DNA of 36,578 nucleotides from Gammaproteobacteria bacterium. Its GTDB lineage: Bacteria > Pseudomonadota > Gammaproteobacteria > SZUA-152. Below the pieces are notes generated by a model that was not told the DNA's origin, searched no databases, and saw only the letters and a list, made by a program, of their open reading frames with translations. The first letter of the stretch is position 1, and each line of letters starts with the position of its first letter. The DNA lies in NCBI GenBank assembly GCA_021647705.1, contig JAKIUF010000044.1, positions 1 through 36,578 on the forward strand. Reading direction: 5' to 3'. The translations under genes and the position numbers were made by a program. Of this stretch, positions 24,244 to 33,833 are shown in pieces.

Positions 24244-24857
24244 AGATCAATCCCCGGCTGGGCACGTACACCATCACGAAAAGCATGTTTAACATCCTGC
24301 AATTCGCTCACCGTATCCGCCGCTTCACACAGGGCATCGGGCGCACCACGCCCGGTAATCACCACATGCTGCATGGCCGGACGCTGCCGGAGATCCGCCA
24401 GCACGGTATCCAGTTGCAGCCAGCCGAATTTGAGCGGGTAAGTCAGTTCATCAAGCACGACCAAATCAAAAGAAGGGTCATTCAGCATCTCGCGCACCAC
24501 GTCCCAGCCGCGCTGAGCCGTTTCGATGTCCCGCTCCAGATTCTGCGTGTCCCAGGTAAAACCCTCACCCAGCACATGCCACACCACACCGGGCTGGCGC
24601 TGGAAAAAAGCTTCTTCACCGGTGTCACCCCGGCCTTTGATGAACTGCGCGACACCCACCTTCATATTATGTCCCAGGGCACGGGCCAGCATACCGAAAG
24701 CCGAGCTGGATTTTCCCTTGCCGTTACCAGTAAGCACCAGCAACACACCCTGGTCACGATCAGCACGGGCAATGGCATCATCCACCACCGTCTTTTTGCG
24801 CTGCATGCGGTTGCGATGACGCTCTGCCTTGCCTGTCGGCACACTCTCGTTTGTCAT
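24240..24857 (-). CDS. cobO: Cob(I)yrinic acid a,c-diamide adenosyltransferase
   Basis: CobO (CobA/BtuR type) transfers the adenosyl group from ATP to the reduced cobalt, giving the adenosylated corrinoid. The 205-residue protein has RMQRKKTVVDDAIARA, the P-loop VLTGNGKGKSSSAFG, VAQFIKGRGDTGEE, VVLDELTYPLKFGW and VITGRGAPDALCEAADTVSE. I chose the ATG at 24857, with AGGA upstream; ATG 24863 is also possible. It is the first gene after the cobalamin riboswitch, about 285 nt downstream of the aptamer, and overlaps cbiA. Confidence 0.95.
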   Translation of the reverse strand: MTNESVPTGKAERHRNRMQRKKTVVDDAIARADRDQGVLLVLTGNGKGKSSSAFGMLARALGHNMKVGVAQFIKGRGDTGEEAFFQRQPGVVWHVLGEGFTWDTQNLERDIETAQRGWDVVREMLNDPSFDLVVLDELTYPLKFGWLQLDTVLADLRQRPAMQHVVITGRGAPDALCEAADTVSELQDVKHAFRDGVRAQPGIDL

Positions 24858-25000
24858 AGTCATTTTCCTGCACGCCCACCCGCGCACAAATCAGTGATCG
24901 TCATCGATCACAAAAGTGAGATACCTGCGGGGGGAACAAAAAATCTGACACGCACTGAACAAGGTTCTGTCAGCCGTAACATCGCCCGCCGCAATGTATA

Positions 25001-25126
25001 AATGTCATTAAGTTAACAGCGATACGCCGTAGGTTGGCGGTAAGTCCGCGAACCCCAACATCATCGGCCCCGTTGGGGTTTGCAAGCTCACCACCAACTT
25101 ACAACAAGCAGAAAATTTAACTTAAT
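25001..25126. repeat. Palindromic repeat, GTAGGTTGG family, with flanking inverted repeat
   Basis: The core 25029-25102 runs from GTAGGTTGGCGG to CCACCAACTTAC, with inner arms CCCCAAC and GTTGGGG. It is bracketed by ATTAAGTTAA (25007-25016) and its reverse complement TTAACTTAAT (25117-25126). A second copy at 2587-2668 shares the AATG(T/C)CATTAAGTTAAC left end. It lies between the riboswitch and cobO, so it is part of the operon leader. Confidence 0.75.
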
Positions 25127-25141
25127 AACAACGTAAGCAAC

Positions 25142-25346
25142 ATCTTCAGGCCGGTCTCCGGACTCACGAGGGGATACTCCGAAGGCTGCGCCTTCCCGTG
25201 AAAAACACAGTGGCATAATGCAGACCCTTGACTCGTTTACCGTTGCGGGGGCAGTGCCGGGATTATTCCCTGCCAACCATAAGGGCAGAAATGCACCGGC
25301 TTCCCGTTTCATCCCTCGGGCGAAAGCCGTCGGGACACCTGAAGAT
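25142..25346 (-). promoter_or_regulatory. Cobalamin riboswitch
   Basis: Read on the minus strand, a perfect 9-bp outer stem is formed by ATCTTCAGG (from 25346) and CCTGAAGAT (to 25142). Between them are the conserved elements of the aptamer: GGGAAGCCGGTG, CACTGCCCCCGCAACGGTAA, GCCACTG, and the B12 box AGTCCGGAGACCGGCC. It faces cobO and the whole cobalamin cluster and would reduce their expression when adenosylcobalamin is plentiful. No obvious T-run terminator follows, so control may act on translation of cobO or through the leader repeat. Confidence 0.95.
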
Positions 25347-25356
25347 AAGTAGCGGA

Positions 25357-25386
25357 ACTGTACTTGTTTGGTGGGTAAGCTGTCAA
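25357..25386 (-). promoter_or_regulatory. Sigma-70 type promoter of the B12 operon
   Basis: On the minus strand a perfect -35 box TTGACA (25386-25381) and a -10 box TACAGT (25362-25357) are 18 nt apart. Transcription would start about 25349-25351, just before the first base of the riboswitch stem, a convincing geometry. Confidence 0.75.
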
Positions 25387-25428
25387 GAATCCAACAGGCG
25401 GCTCCTCGATCACGAATCACAAAACCCA

Positions 25429-25532
25429 ACGCAAAGGCGAAAGATGCGGAGAACGCGGAATTCCATATCATTTGAGATCTTTTTATCTCTTTTGTCTGTC
25501 ATTCTCATAACTCTTTGCGCTCTCTGCGTTAC
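25429..25532. repeat. GCAAAG/CTTTGCG inverted repeat, partial copy of the dispersed element
   Basis: The arms AACGCAAAGGCGAAAGATGC and TAACTCTTTGCGCTCTCTGC pair imperfectly. The same core with CTTTGCGCCTCTGCG occurs in the larger elements at 63-360 and 28287-28612, but the flanking parts are not clearly shared. The region up to 25686 holds no gene that I can support. Confidence 0.6.
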
Positions 25533-25686
25533 AACACTATAAGTCAGACAACAACAAACCTCGTTACGTTTCTGATCGGGTTCCGGTATTACCACAAAAT
25601 AATTCATTTCCTCATTTGAAAAGATAAAAAGATAGGGGTCGTGTCTTTTGACTATCAAGAATAGATAAGGGAACTTAATTATTTAT

Positions 25687-25760
25687 GCAGGGTGGGCACA
25701 TACTATGTGCCTAGGCGGTGATTCCCCATCCGCGTGGGCAAAAAAGCATGCCCACCCTAC
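25687..25760. repeat. REP-like palindrome, diverged left end
   Basis: The left end is GCAGGGTGGGCACATA and the right end GCATGCCCACCCTAC. The inner arm CCGCGTGGGCA is conserved but its partner is changed to CCTAGGCGG. It stands alone between the B12 promoter region and the plus-strand small gene. Confidence 0.8.
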
Positions 25761-25983
25761 GGCTCGAAGATAGGGTAGAGTAGAAAAAATTGATGAGGCC
25801 AGACTCAATTGATATTCGAGAATATTGGAAAGTTAACTACTCGCCAAACAGCACTGAAAGCGTAGGGGGAGAATTTATAATAATCATGCTCTGCCCCTTA
25901 TTTTTCTAAAATAAAACGCCAATATGATACTTGGCTCATTTTTCTTTAACCCTTTTTCTTCATGGGAGTGAAATTGTTTACTT

Positions 25984-26309
25984 GTGAAAATCATTAATGA
26001 CTTTTTAAAAAAGCGGATTATCAGTACATACATATATGAAATGACACCCAAGCTGGTAAAGAACTATGGGCCGCTTGATCAATTTACAGTGCCTCAAATT
26101 GAACGCGTAGCCAAAGAGTGTTATATCGATATGAGGAATCAAATCGAACAAAAAATCTTTATCGCATAGACCAATGGTTTCTTGATGTTTTAAAAAAAGA
26201 AATATCGATGTGGTTTTTTGAGGGCTATAAATATAAAACGAGAGATGTGATCAAGCTGTCCAAGCCGAGAATTTGGCGTGGAGGGTATATGAGTAAAAGC
26301 ACTTATTAA
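25984..26309 (+). pseudogene. Small hypothetical gene with probable frameshift
   Basis: This is the only gene-like plus-strand sequence away from the window end. The first frame (GTG at 25984) encodes MKIINDFLKKRIISTYIYEM, then LVKNYGPLDQFTVPQIERV, and stops at 26169 after IEQKIFIA. With one more A in the AAAAAA run at about 26153 it continues as KNLYRIDQWFLDVLKKEISM to SKSTY at 26309, giving about 109 residues. I do not recognise the family with confidence; the FLKKR...LVKNYG...VPQ pattern weakly recalls DUF6559-type proteins. AT-rich composition differs from the neighbouring genes. No strong ribosome binding site is seen. Confidence 0.4.
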
Positions 26310-26413
26310 AATCAATGGGGACAGCCATTAGCAGACACTTGAGTAAACACTAATACATTCTGCCAAACGGCAGGCTTTCACATTTCACTGGGCACAAAAC
26401 ACATCAACCCTGG

Positions 26414-26839
26414 TCACTTGACATAAACGGTAATTTTTTCTGATATTACCGGTGGATTGTGAGGGATATGGCGGTGGTCGCCCAGAATCAATTGCAGCGT
26501 ATGCTTACCCTTGGGCAGCTCAATGGTCTTTTCAGTCTGACCACCACCAAAGTGCAGGACTTCACTTCCCATAGGTTTATTCAAATCAGGCAGAGCATCT
26601 CCGTTAATTATCAAATGGTGATGACCGGTTGCCGCTTTATCCAGGCCTGCTGGCGACACTCCCATGCCCTGCAATCCAAACTTTACCGTTACCGTTTTAT
26701 TGACTGTTTCACCATTGGCCGGAGAAATAATATATAGCCTGGTTCCTTCGGGTGATGGCGCTCTTTGCGATTCACCGGCCTGCGCACTTGAAGCCAAAAG
26801 AAACAACATAACGAACGATGCTTTTAATAAATACGTCAT
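26414..26839 (-). CDS. Exported DUF4399 protein
   Basis: A 141-residue protein with a clear signal peptide (LLKASFVMLFLLASSAQAGE, cleavage near AQA). The mature part has the DUF4399 pattern: LYIISPANGETV, VKFGLQGMGVSPAG, TGHHHLIING, LPDLNKPMG, HFGGGQTEKTIELPKGKHTL and HIPHNPPVISEKITV. The HHH and HRHIPHN motifs suggest metal binding, but the function of the family is not known to me. The ATG at 26839 has AGGAAA upstream. It is encoded just after purA but there is no evidence of a functional link. Confidence 0.9.
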   Translation of the reverse strand: MTYLLKASFVMLFLLASSAQAGESQRAPSPEGTRLYIISPANGETVNKTVTVKFGLQGMGVSPAGLDKAATGHHHLIINGDALPDLNKPMGSEVLHFGGGQTEKTIELPKGKHTLQLILGDHRHIPHNPPVISEKITVYVK

Positions 26840-26917
26840 AACATTTTCCTCTTTATCCTAACTTGATAAAAGTTGATTGTTCCTGAAGAGTATTGAAAAA
26901 CCTTACTGGTCTTGCAA

Positions 26918-28261
<1,344 letters not shown>

Positions 28262-28286
28262 TTAAAAATTGTTTTGTCGTTAAATG

Positions 28287-28612
28287 TGAATTAAGCGCTA
28301 AAAATATCCAAACAAATAAAATCACTGGCTTACATTCAGCGAGACGGGCCATTCCCCTGCCACGAATCACAATGTCATAAAATCTAGCGCAAAGAATGCA
28401 GCGTTTTTAGTGTTTTTTTTCTGCGTTCTTTGCGCCTCTGCGTTTGTAACACGCCATTTGTCAGGCCACGACAACATAACGTCCCAATGTGCCGAAACGC
28501 TTCTCTGGAGGTTTACTCCCCTGGAGTCCGGCTAAAAACAGGCCGGAATGACGGTGTTTTCAGTAATAATAAAGTGTTAACAGAATGATTCAGGTATTAA
28601 TTCCCACTCGTT
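28287..28612. repeat. Dispersed ~320-bp element, copy B
   Basis: This is the second copy of the element at 63-360. It shares TGAATTAAGCGCTAAAAA, TTTGCGCCTCTGCG, TTGTCAG, ACATAACGTCCCAAT and the hairpin GTCCGGCTAAAAACAGGCCGGA in the same order, with an extra block of about 70 nt near the left end. It fills the hisZ-purA gap and ends 3 nt from the hisZ stop. No gene is seen in it. Confidence 0.75.
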
Positions 28613-28615
28613 AAT

Positions 28616-29797
28616 TTATGAAACATCAACCACACACCACTGACCATCCTGCATAACCAGAATCTGCTGGCATCCTGCCGTAATAGCATTGCCGTTTTGA
28701 CCCGGCAATTCACAAATCACTTGTTGCCCTGTTTTGCGCAGTTCACGAATTTTATCGATGAGCTCAGGACTGTCATCTGCGGGGGCAAAAATACTTTTTT
28801 CTGCGTCCCTGTTATCCGCACCCAGCACGGCCAATGCGCGCAAATCTGCGCTGAACCCGGTGGCCGGGCGGGCGCGCCCGAACACGGCACCGATATCATC
28901 GTAACGTCCACCTTGTGCAATTGCCCTGCCTTGCCCTGCCTGATAAGCGGCGAACATCACACCGGTGTGATAGTGAAAACCACGTAACTCGGCCAGATCA
29001 AAATGCAGTTGCAGGTTCGGTTGCTGTCGGCTGACGCGCTGTGCAACCTGTTCCACTTCATCAAGCGCTTGCAACGCAGCGGCATTCCCTTTCAAAACCA
29101 GACGTGCCTTGCCCAATACTTCAGCACCGCCATTCAGCCATACTAAATCTTCAAGTGCCTGACGGGCATCAGCAGCCACCGATAACGTTTCAAGCAGGCT
29201 TTGTATTTCCGGCACGGCCTTGCGTTGCAGGGCATCAAACAACTGGCTCTCCTGCTGTGCATCCAGTCCGGCAGCTTGCGTTAACGCACGAAAAATACCG
29301 ACGTGCCCCAGATCCACATAAACCGAATCAACACCAGCCAGTGCCAGAGTATCCAGCATCAGATTGACCATTTCCGCGTCGCTTTCCACGCCGCTGTGTC
29401 CATACAGCTCAGCACCCACTTGTGTAAAACTGCGTGGGCCACCGAGACCATCACCACGGGTATGTAACACGGTACCCTGATAACACAGACGCACAGGCGT
29501 TTTGCGTTCACTCAAACGATGCGCATCAATACGTGCCACCTGCGGGGTGATGTCGGCACGCACGCCCATCATGCGGCCATTGAGCTGATCGGTCAGTTTG
29601 AAGGTTTGCAGGTCGAGGTCATTACCGGTACCCGTCAACAATGAATCCAGATATTCCACCAGGGGCGGAGTCACCAGTTCGTAGCCCCAGCCGTGAAACA
29701 AATCCAGCACGGCACGGCGCAACTGCTCCAGACGCCCAGCCTGGGGCGGCAGCAGTTCTTCAATACCTTCGGGTAATAGCCAACGTTCGTTATTCAT
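28616..29797 (-). CDS. hisZ: ATP phosphoribosyltransferase regulatory subunit
   Basis: HisZ is a histidyl-tRNA synthetase paralogue without aminoacylation activity that forms a complex with short HisG, the first enzyme of histidine synthesis. The 393-residue protein has WLLPEGIEELLPPQAGRLE, YELVTPPLVEYLDSLL, MGVRADITPQVARIDAHRL, LCYQGTVLHT, and GRYDDIGAVFGRARPATGFS. It lacks the C-terminal anticodon-binding domain of true HisS. It follows the DUF2065 gene and precedes purA, the normal order for this chromosomal block; hisG itself is not in the window. Confidence 0.95.
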   Translation of the reverse strand: MNNERWLLPEGIEELLPPQAGRLEQLRRAVLDLFHGWGYELVTPPLVEYLDSLLTGTGNDLDLQTFKLTDQLNGRMMGVRADITPQVARIDAHRLSERKTPVRLCYQGTVLHTRGDGLGGPRSFTQVGAELYGHSGVESDAEMVNLMLDTLALAGVDSVYVDLGHVGIFRALTQAAGLDAQQESQLFDALQRKAVPEIQSLLETLSVAADARQALEDLVWLNGGAEVLGKARLVLKGNAAALQALDEVEQVAQRVSRQQPNLQLHFDLAELRGFHYHTGVMFAAYQAGQGRAIAQGGRYDDIGAVFGRARPATGFSADLRALAVLGADNRDAEKSIFAPADDSPELIDKIRELRKTGQQVICELPGQNGNAITAGCQQILVMQDGQWCVVDVS

Positions 29798-29856
29798 GAT
29801 GATGCACTGTGTGTAAAACTGGCTCGCAGATTTAATTTCTATTGCTAAGATAAAAC

Positions 29857-30045
29857 TTACTGACGGATCAGGTACAGCAACAGCAGCCCAATGGCCATGC
29901 TGGCCAGACTGGCGATGCGTATTTGACGATCCCCCATTTCCAACATCGCAAGCATTTTTTTGCGGAACCCGGCAGGACTCAAAAAAGGAAACAAACCTTC
30001 TATCACCAACACCAGCGCCAAAGCGCTCAGCAAATCATCCCACAT
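29857..30045 (-). CDS. DUF2065 (YjeT-like) small membrane protein
   Basis: A 62-residue protein with two hydrophobic spans (LLSALALVLVIEGLFPFLSP and ASLASMAIGLLLLYLI) joined by a basic loop (FRKKMLAMLEMGDRQIR). This is the DUF2065/YjeT pattern, usually placed between hflC and hisZ or purA. The function is unknown; it may relate to HflKC in the membrane. Intact length for the family. Confidence 0.88.
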   Translation of the reverse strand: MWDDLLSALALVLVIEGLFPFLSPAGFRKKMLAMLEMGDRQIRIASLASMAIGLLLLYLIRQ

Positions 30046-30081
30046 TCTGTTTATTACTCAACGCAATCGGTCGCTCTCCTC

Positions 30082-30147
30082 GCAAGGTGGGCACCGCCCA
30101 CCATTGCGATTCGGGCAGACAAACACGGCGGGCAATGCCCGCCCTAC
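30082..30147. repeat. REP-like palindrome pair
   Basis: Left unit GCAAGGTGGGCACCGCCCAC and right unit GGCGGGCAATGCCCGCCCTAC are two hairpins in a pair, similar to 16210-16275. On the minus strand it begins 3 nt after the hflC stop. Confidence 0.8.
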
Positions 30148-30150
30148 GAT

Positions 30151-31005
30151 TTATTTGAAATATTTAAAGAATTCCGAGTCCGGCTCAATCACCAGAATAT
30201 CGCTCTTGCTAGCAAAGGTTGTTTTGTAAGCATTCAAACTGCGATACAGGGAATAAAATTCCACATCTTTACCATACGCTTTGGCGTAAATTTCTGTGGC
30301 TCCGGCATCACCTTCACCACGAATGATTTCCGCGTCACGAAAGGCATCCGCGATAATAACCGTACGTTGACGATCAGCTTCGGCACGAATAATTTCCGCT
30401 GATTCTGCACCACGGGAACGCAGGTCTTTGGCAACACCCTCACGCTCCGCACGCATGCGACGATAGACGGAATCACTGATTTCAGGTGGAAAATCAATAC
30501 GTTTAATACGCACGTCAATGATCTCGATACCAAATGCTTCGGCCTGCTTGTTGGCCTGTTTGGTAATCAATTCCATGATTTGCAGGCGTTCACCCGACAC
30601 GGCTTCCTTGATGGTGCGTTTGGCAAACTCACCACGCAAACCATCTTTGACGATTTGTGACAGACGCAGGTTGGCCCGTACCGCATCACCACCAGTCGCG
30701 GTGAAATAATTGGATACATCATTGATGCGCCATTTCACAAACGAATCCACGATGAGGTTTTTCTTTTCGCCGGTAAGGTAACGCTCCGGTTCTGCATCCA
30801 AGGTTTGAATACGCGCATCAAACTTGCGCACGTTATTCACAAAAGGTGTTTTCCAGTGCAGTCCGGGGCCATAATCTGTGCTGACAATTTCACCCAGACG
30901 GAAAAGGATAACCTTTTCACGTTCATTCACAGTGAAGATCGAAAACGATGCAATCACCACGGCAACCGCCAGGAGGATGCCAATCAATCCTTTAGCCTGT
31001 CCCAT
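30151..31005 (-). CDS. hflC: HflC, regulator of FtsH protease
   Basis: HflC forms with HflK a large SPFH-domain assembly in the inner membrane that encloses and modulates the FtsH protease. The 284-residue protein has an N-terminal membrane span (LIGILLAVAVVIASFSIFTV), then NEREKVILFRLGEI and the SPFH domain (VNNVRKFDARIQTLDAEPER, ISDSVYRRMRAEREGVAKDL, RSRGAESAEIIRAEADRQRT), and a C-terminal helical region ending in SDILVIEPDSEFFKYF. The ATG overlaps the hflK stop by one base (TAATG) with GAGG upstream. Confidence 0.96.
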   Translation of the reverse strand: MGQAKGLIGILLAVAVVIASFSIFTVNEREKVILFRLGEIVSTDYGPGLHWKTPFVNNVRKFDARIQTLDAEPERYLTGEKKNLIVDSFVKWRINDVSNYFTATGGDAVRANLRLSQIVKDGLRGEFAKRTIKEAVSGERLQIMELITKQANKQAEAFGIEIIDVRIKRIDFPPEISDSVYRRMRAEREGVAKDLRSRGAESAEIIRAEADRQRTVIIADAFRDAEIIRGEGDAGATEIYAKAYGKDVEFYSLYRSLNAYKTTFASKSDILVIEPDSEFFKYFK

Positions 31006-32198
31006 TAGCGTACTCCTCTACCGCGAACATTGTCGCGCAGTCGTTGTTCTACAATTTGTCGTGATGCTGAATCACCTTCAATAATGCGTCGTCCATCCGA
31101 TGAACCACCGGAACCGCCAGACATCATTTTATCCAGCGGTAAATACAACAGATTGCCGCCGCCTTTGACATCCACCAGCACTTTGCTGCTGTTGGTCATC
31201 ACCGATTCCATCGCCTCAAGGTACAGACGCTTGCGTGTGACTTCAGGAGCTTTTGCGTATTCCGTCAACACTTGCGTGAAACGCGATGCTTCACCTGTAG
31301 CTTCAGCAATCACCTGCTCTTTGTACGCATTGGCTTCAGCCAATTGGCGTGCAGCCTTACCACGCGCACGAGGGACGATGTCATTGGAATAAGCCTTGGC
31401 TTCGTTAATCACACGCGCCTGATCACCTTGCGCCTTAACGGCATCAGCAAAGGCCTCCTGCACCTGCTCAGGAGGCTGTGCGTCTTGCAGGTTAACAGTA
31501 GTGACTTGCAGACCCGCTTTATAACGATCCAGAATTTCCTGCACCTGCGCGCGCGTTTGCTCTGTCACATCAGCACGGCCTTCTTTAAGAATGTAATCCA
31601 TCTCACTTTTACCAATCGTTTCGCGTATCGCACTTTCGATAACCTGACGTAACGTGGTCTCTGGATCTTTGACGTTAAACAGATAATCGCTGGCGCTTTT
31701 CACTTTATATTGCACAGCCAGTTTGACGTCGACGATATTTTCATCTTCGGTCAGCATCAGTGACTCACGCCCCACGCTGCTGCCCGTCTGTCGATTACCG
31801 CCTCCGGCACGAAAACCGATGCTGATGCCACGGATGTTGGCAATATCCACCGTTTCCACACTCTGAATACCTCGCGGATGCCAATGCGGCCCTGGCTGGG
31901 TGGTTTTGTTGTATTTGCCAAACTGTAACACCACGCCACGAGTACCTTCCTCGACGATGTATACACCAGAAATCGCCCATACAGTAACCGCCACAAAGGC
32001 AATCAAACCAAGACCGATAGAACCGGCTTTGCCGGAACCGGAGCTTCCATTACGTTTGCCTCCGCCACCAAACAAGCCACCAAATTTCTCCTGAAGTTTT
32101 TTCACCACTTCATCGAGATCCGGTGGACCCTGCTCATTATTTTTACGTCCGCCCCAGGGATCTTTGTTCCCTGAACCGCCAGGTTCATTCCAGGCCAT
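31005..32198 (-). CDS. hflK: HflK, regulator of FtsH protease
   Basis: HflK is the partner of HflC in the FtsH-modulating complex. The 397-residue protein starts MAWNEPGGSGNKDPWGGR, the usual Gly/Asn-rich HflK N-terminus, then PPDLDEVVKKLQEKFGGLFG, a membrane span (GLIAFVAVTVWAISGVYIV) and the SPFH domain (EEGTRGVVLQFGKY, MLTEDENIVDVKLAVQYKV, INEAKAYSNDIVPRARG). I chose ATG 32198 with GGAG upstream. The 253-bp gap to hflX (32199-32451) may hold a promoter, but I see no clear boxes. Confidence 0.96.
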   Translation of the reverse strand: MAWNEPGGSGNKDPWGGRKNNEQGPPDLDEVVKKLQEKFGGLFGGGGKRNGSSGSGKAGSIGLGLIAFVAVTVWAISGVYIVEEGTRGVVLQFGKYNKTTQPGPHWHPRGIQSVETVDIANIRGISIGFRAGGGNRQTGSSVGRESLMLTEDENIVDVKLAVQYKVKSASDYLFNVKDPETTLRQVIESAIRETIGKSEMDYILKEGRADVTEQTRAQVQEILDRYKAGLQVTTVNLQDAQPPEQVQEAFADAVKAQGDQARVINEAKAYSNDIVPRARGKAARQLAEANAYKEQVIAEATGEASRFTQVLTEYAKAPEVTRKRLYLEAMESVMTNSSKVLVDVKGGGNLLYLPLDKMMSGGSGGSSDGRRIIEGDSASRQIVEQRLRDNVRGRGVR

Positions 32199-32451
32199 AT
32201 TACGCTCCACGTTTAAAAACTATTTTATAAAACTGCTGTAAAAATTACGACAAAAACTATTACTCTGACCGATGTCAGTAAAATACTGCATTTTGGCATA
32301 CGCACCCAACACGCCACTAATCTGGCAACAGGCAATACGCACCAAACATGAATAAGTGAGTCGCTAGCTTTCCGCCAACACAAGATGTGGATTTTAGGGG
32401 GTTTCGGTACCTAGCTGCAACCGTTATATCTCAGGTTAATGTTTTACGCGC

Positions 32452-33801
32452 TCAAGAAACTGGACGATTACCCTCAGCCCGTACCCCTTCTGTCTTTTGC
32501 AAGGCTTCAAAATCCCGCCGCGCCAGCTCGACTTCCAGCAGCAGATCACCATTTTCCTCCACCTGCTCTTTGAGCACCTTGCCGAGATCAAACAGTCTGG
32601 CACGCAAGCGGCCATTGGCCGCTGGCACACGAATCCATTCGTGCAACTGGTCAGCGCTAAAACGTTGATCCAGCGCGGTTTTCAGCAATTCCATACCTTC
32701 GCCCGTTTGTGCAGAACACCAGGCCCGGCGCACCTGTCCGTCTTCATTATGATCCAAACGGGCGGGATGATCGGTCAACAGATCCACCTTGTTGAATACC
32801 TCAATCTGCGGCACTTTGTCCGCACCGATCTCCTTCAGCACAGCATTCACCTGTTCGATTTGTTGCGGATAATTCTCGTTACTCGCATCAATCACATGCA
32901 ATAATAAATCTGCCTGCCGGGTTTCTTCCAATGTCGAACGGAAGGCGGCGACCAGATCATGGGGCAGATTCCGAATAAATCCCACGGTATCGGCGAGGAT
33001 AATCGTGCCGGTATCCGGTAACACCAGACGCCGCAGGGTGGGATCCAGAGTCGCAAACAATTGATCAGCCGCGTACACCCCGGATTCCGTCAACCGGTTA
33101 AACAGAGTGGACTTGCCCGCATTGGTGTAACCCACCAGCGAGACCGTAGGCACCTCCGCCTTGCGCCGGGAGCGACGACTCTGCTCACGCTGATTCTGCA
33201 CCTTGTCCAGGCGTTTATTCAATTGTTTGATGCGCGCAGCCAGTAAACGTCGATCTGTTTCCAGCTGGGTTTCACCCGGCCCACGCAAGCCGATACCGCC
33301 CTTTTGGCGCTCCAGATGTGTCCAGCCCCGCACCAGCCGTGTTGATAAATGTCGTAACTGAGCCAGCTCTACCTGCAATCGCCCTTCATGGGAGGTCGCA
33401 CGCTGGGCAAAGATATCCAGAATCAACCCGGTACGGTCCAGCACCCGACACTTGAGCAGGCGCTCCAGGTTACGTTCCTGCGAAGGAGCCAGCGGTGCAT
33501 CCACCAATACCAACTCCGCCTGTTCGTGTTCAATGAGCGCCAGCACTTCATCAGCCTTGCCGGTGCCAATAAAATATTTCGGATCGGGTTTACGCCGCGT
33601 AGCAGACACCATGGCCACAGGCTCCGCGCCCGCCGATATAGCCAACTCACGAAACTCAGACAAGGCTTCGCCATCTATGCGCGAAGAAGTGGCTTGAGGG
33701 GAGATGCTGTGAGAAAAATCCACATGCACCAAAATGGCACGCTCTCTTGAGGGGTCACGCAGGCCGGATGCATCTTCCAGGGTACCGGGACGCTCAAACA
33801 A
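32452..33801 (-). CDS. hflX: Ribosome-associated GTPase HflX
   Basis: HflX binds the 50S subunit and splits stalled ribosomes under stress. The 449-residue protein has the N-terminal HflX domain (ILVHVDFSH, FIGTGKADEVLALIE, ELVLVDAPLAPSQERNLERL, VLDRTGLILDIFAQRA, GRLQVELAQLRHLSTRLVRG), the linker GGIGLRGPGETQLETDRRLL, and the G domain (GYTNAGKSTLFN, ADTVGFIRNLPHDLVAAFRS, EVFNKVDLL, SAQTGEGMELL). The start is a TTG at 33801 with a GGAGGG site upstream, unlike its ATG neighbours. It follows hfq by 32 nt. Confidence 0.96.
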   Translation of the reverse strand: MFERPGTLEDASGLRDPSRERAILVHVDFSHSISPQATSSRIDGEALSEFRELAISAGAEPVAMVSATRRKPDPKYFIGTGKADEVLALIEHEQAELVLVDAPLAPSQERNLERLLKCRVLDRTGLILDIFAQRATSHEGRLQVELAQLRHLSTRLVRGWTHLERQKGGIGLRGPGETQLETDRRLLAARIKQLNKRLDKVQNQREQSRRSRRKAEVPTVSLVGYTNAGKSTLFNRLTESGVYAADQLFATLDPTLRRLVLPDTGTIILADTVGFIRNLPHDLVAAFRSTLEETRQADLLLHVIDASNENYPQQIEQVNAVLKEIGADKVPQIEVFNKVDLLTDHPARLDHNEDGQVRRAWCSAQTGEGMELLKTALDQRFSADQLHEWIRVPAANGRLRARLFDLGKVLKEQVEENGDLLLEVELARRDFEALQKTEGVRAEGNRPVS

Positions 33802-33833
33802 ACACGTCCCTCCCCGAAATAACGATAGAGACT

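Noticed and set aside
24225-25001. 258-codon plus-strand ORF opposite cobO
   Set aside because: It is the antisense shadow of cobO; cobO has all expected motifs and operon context.
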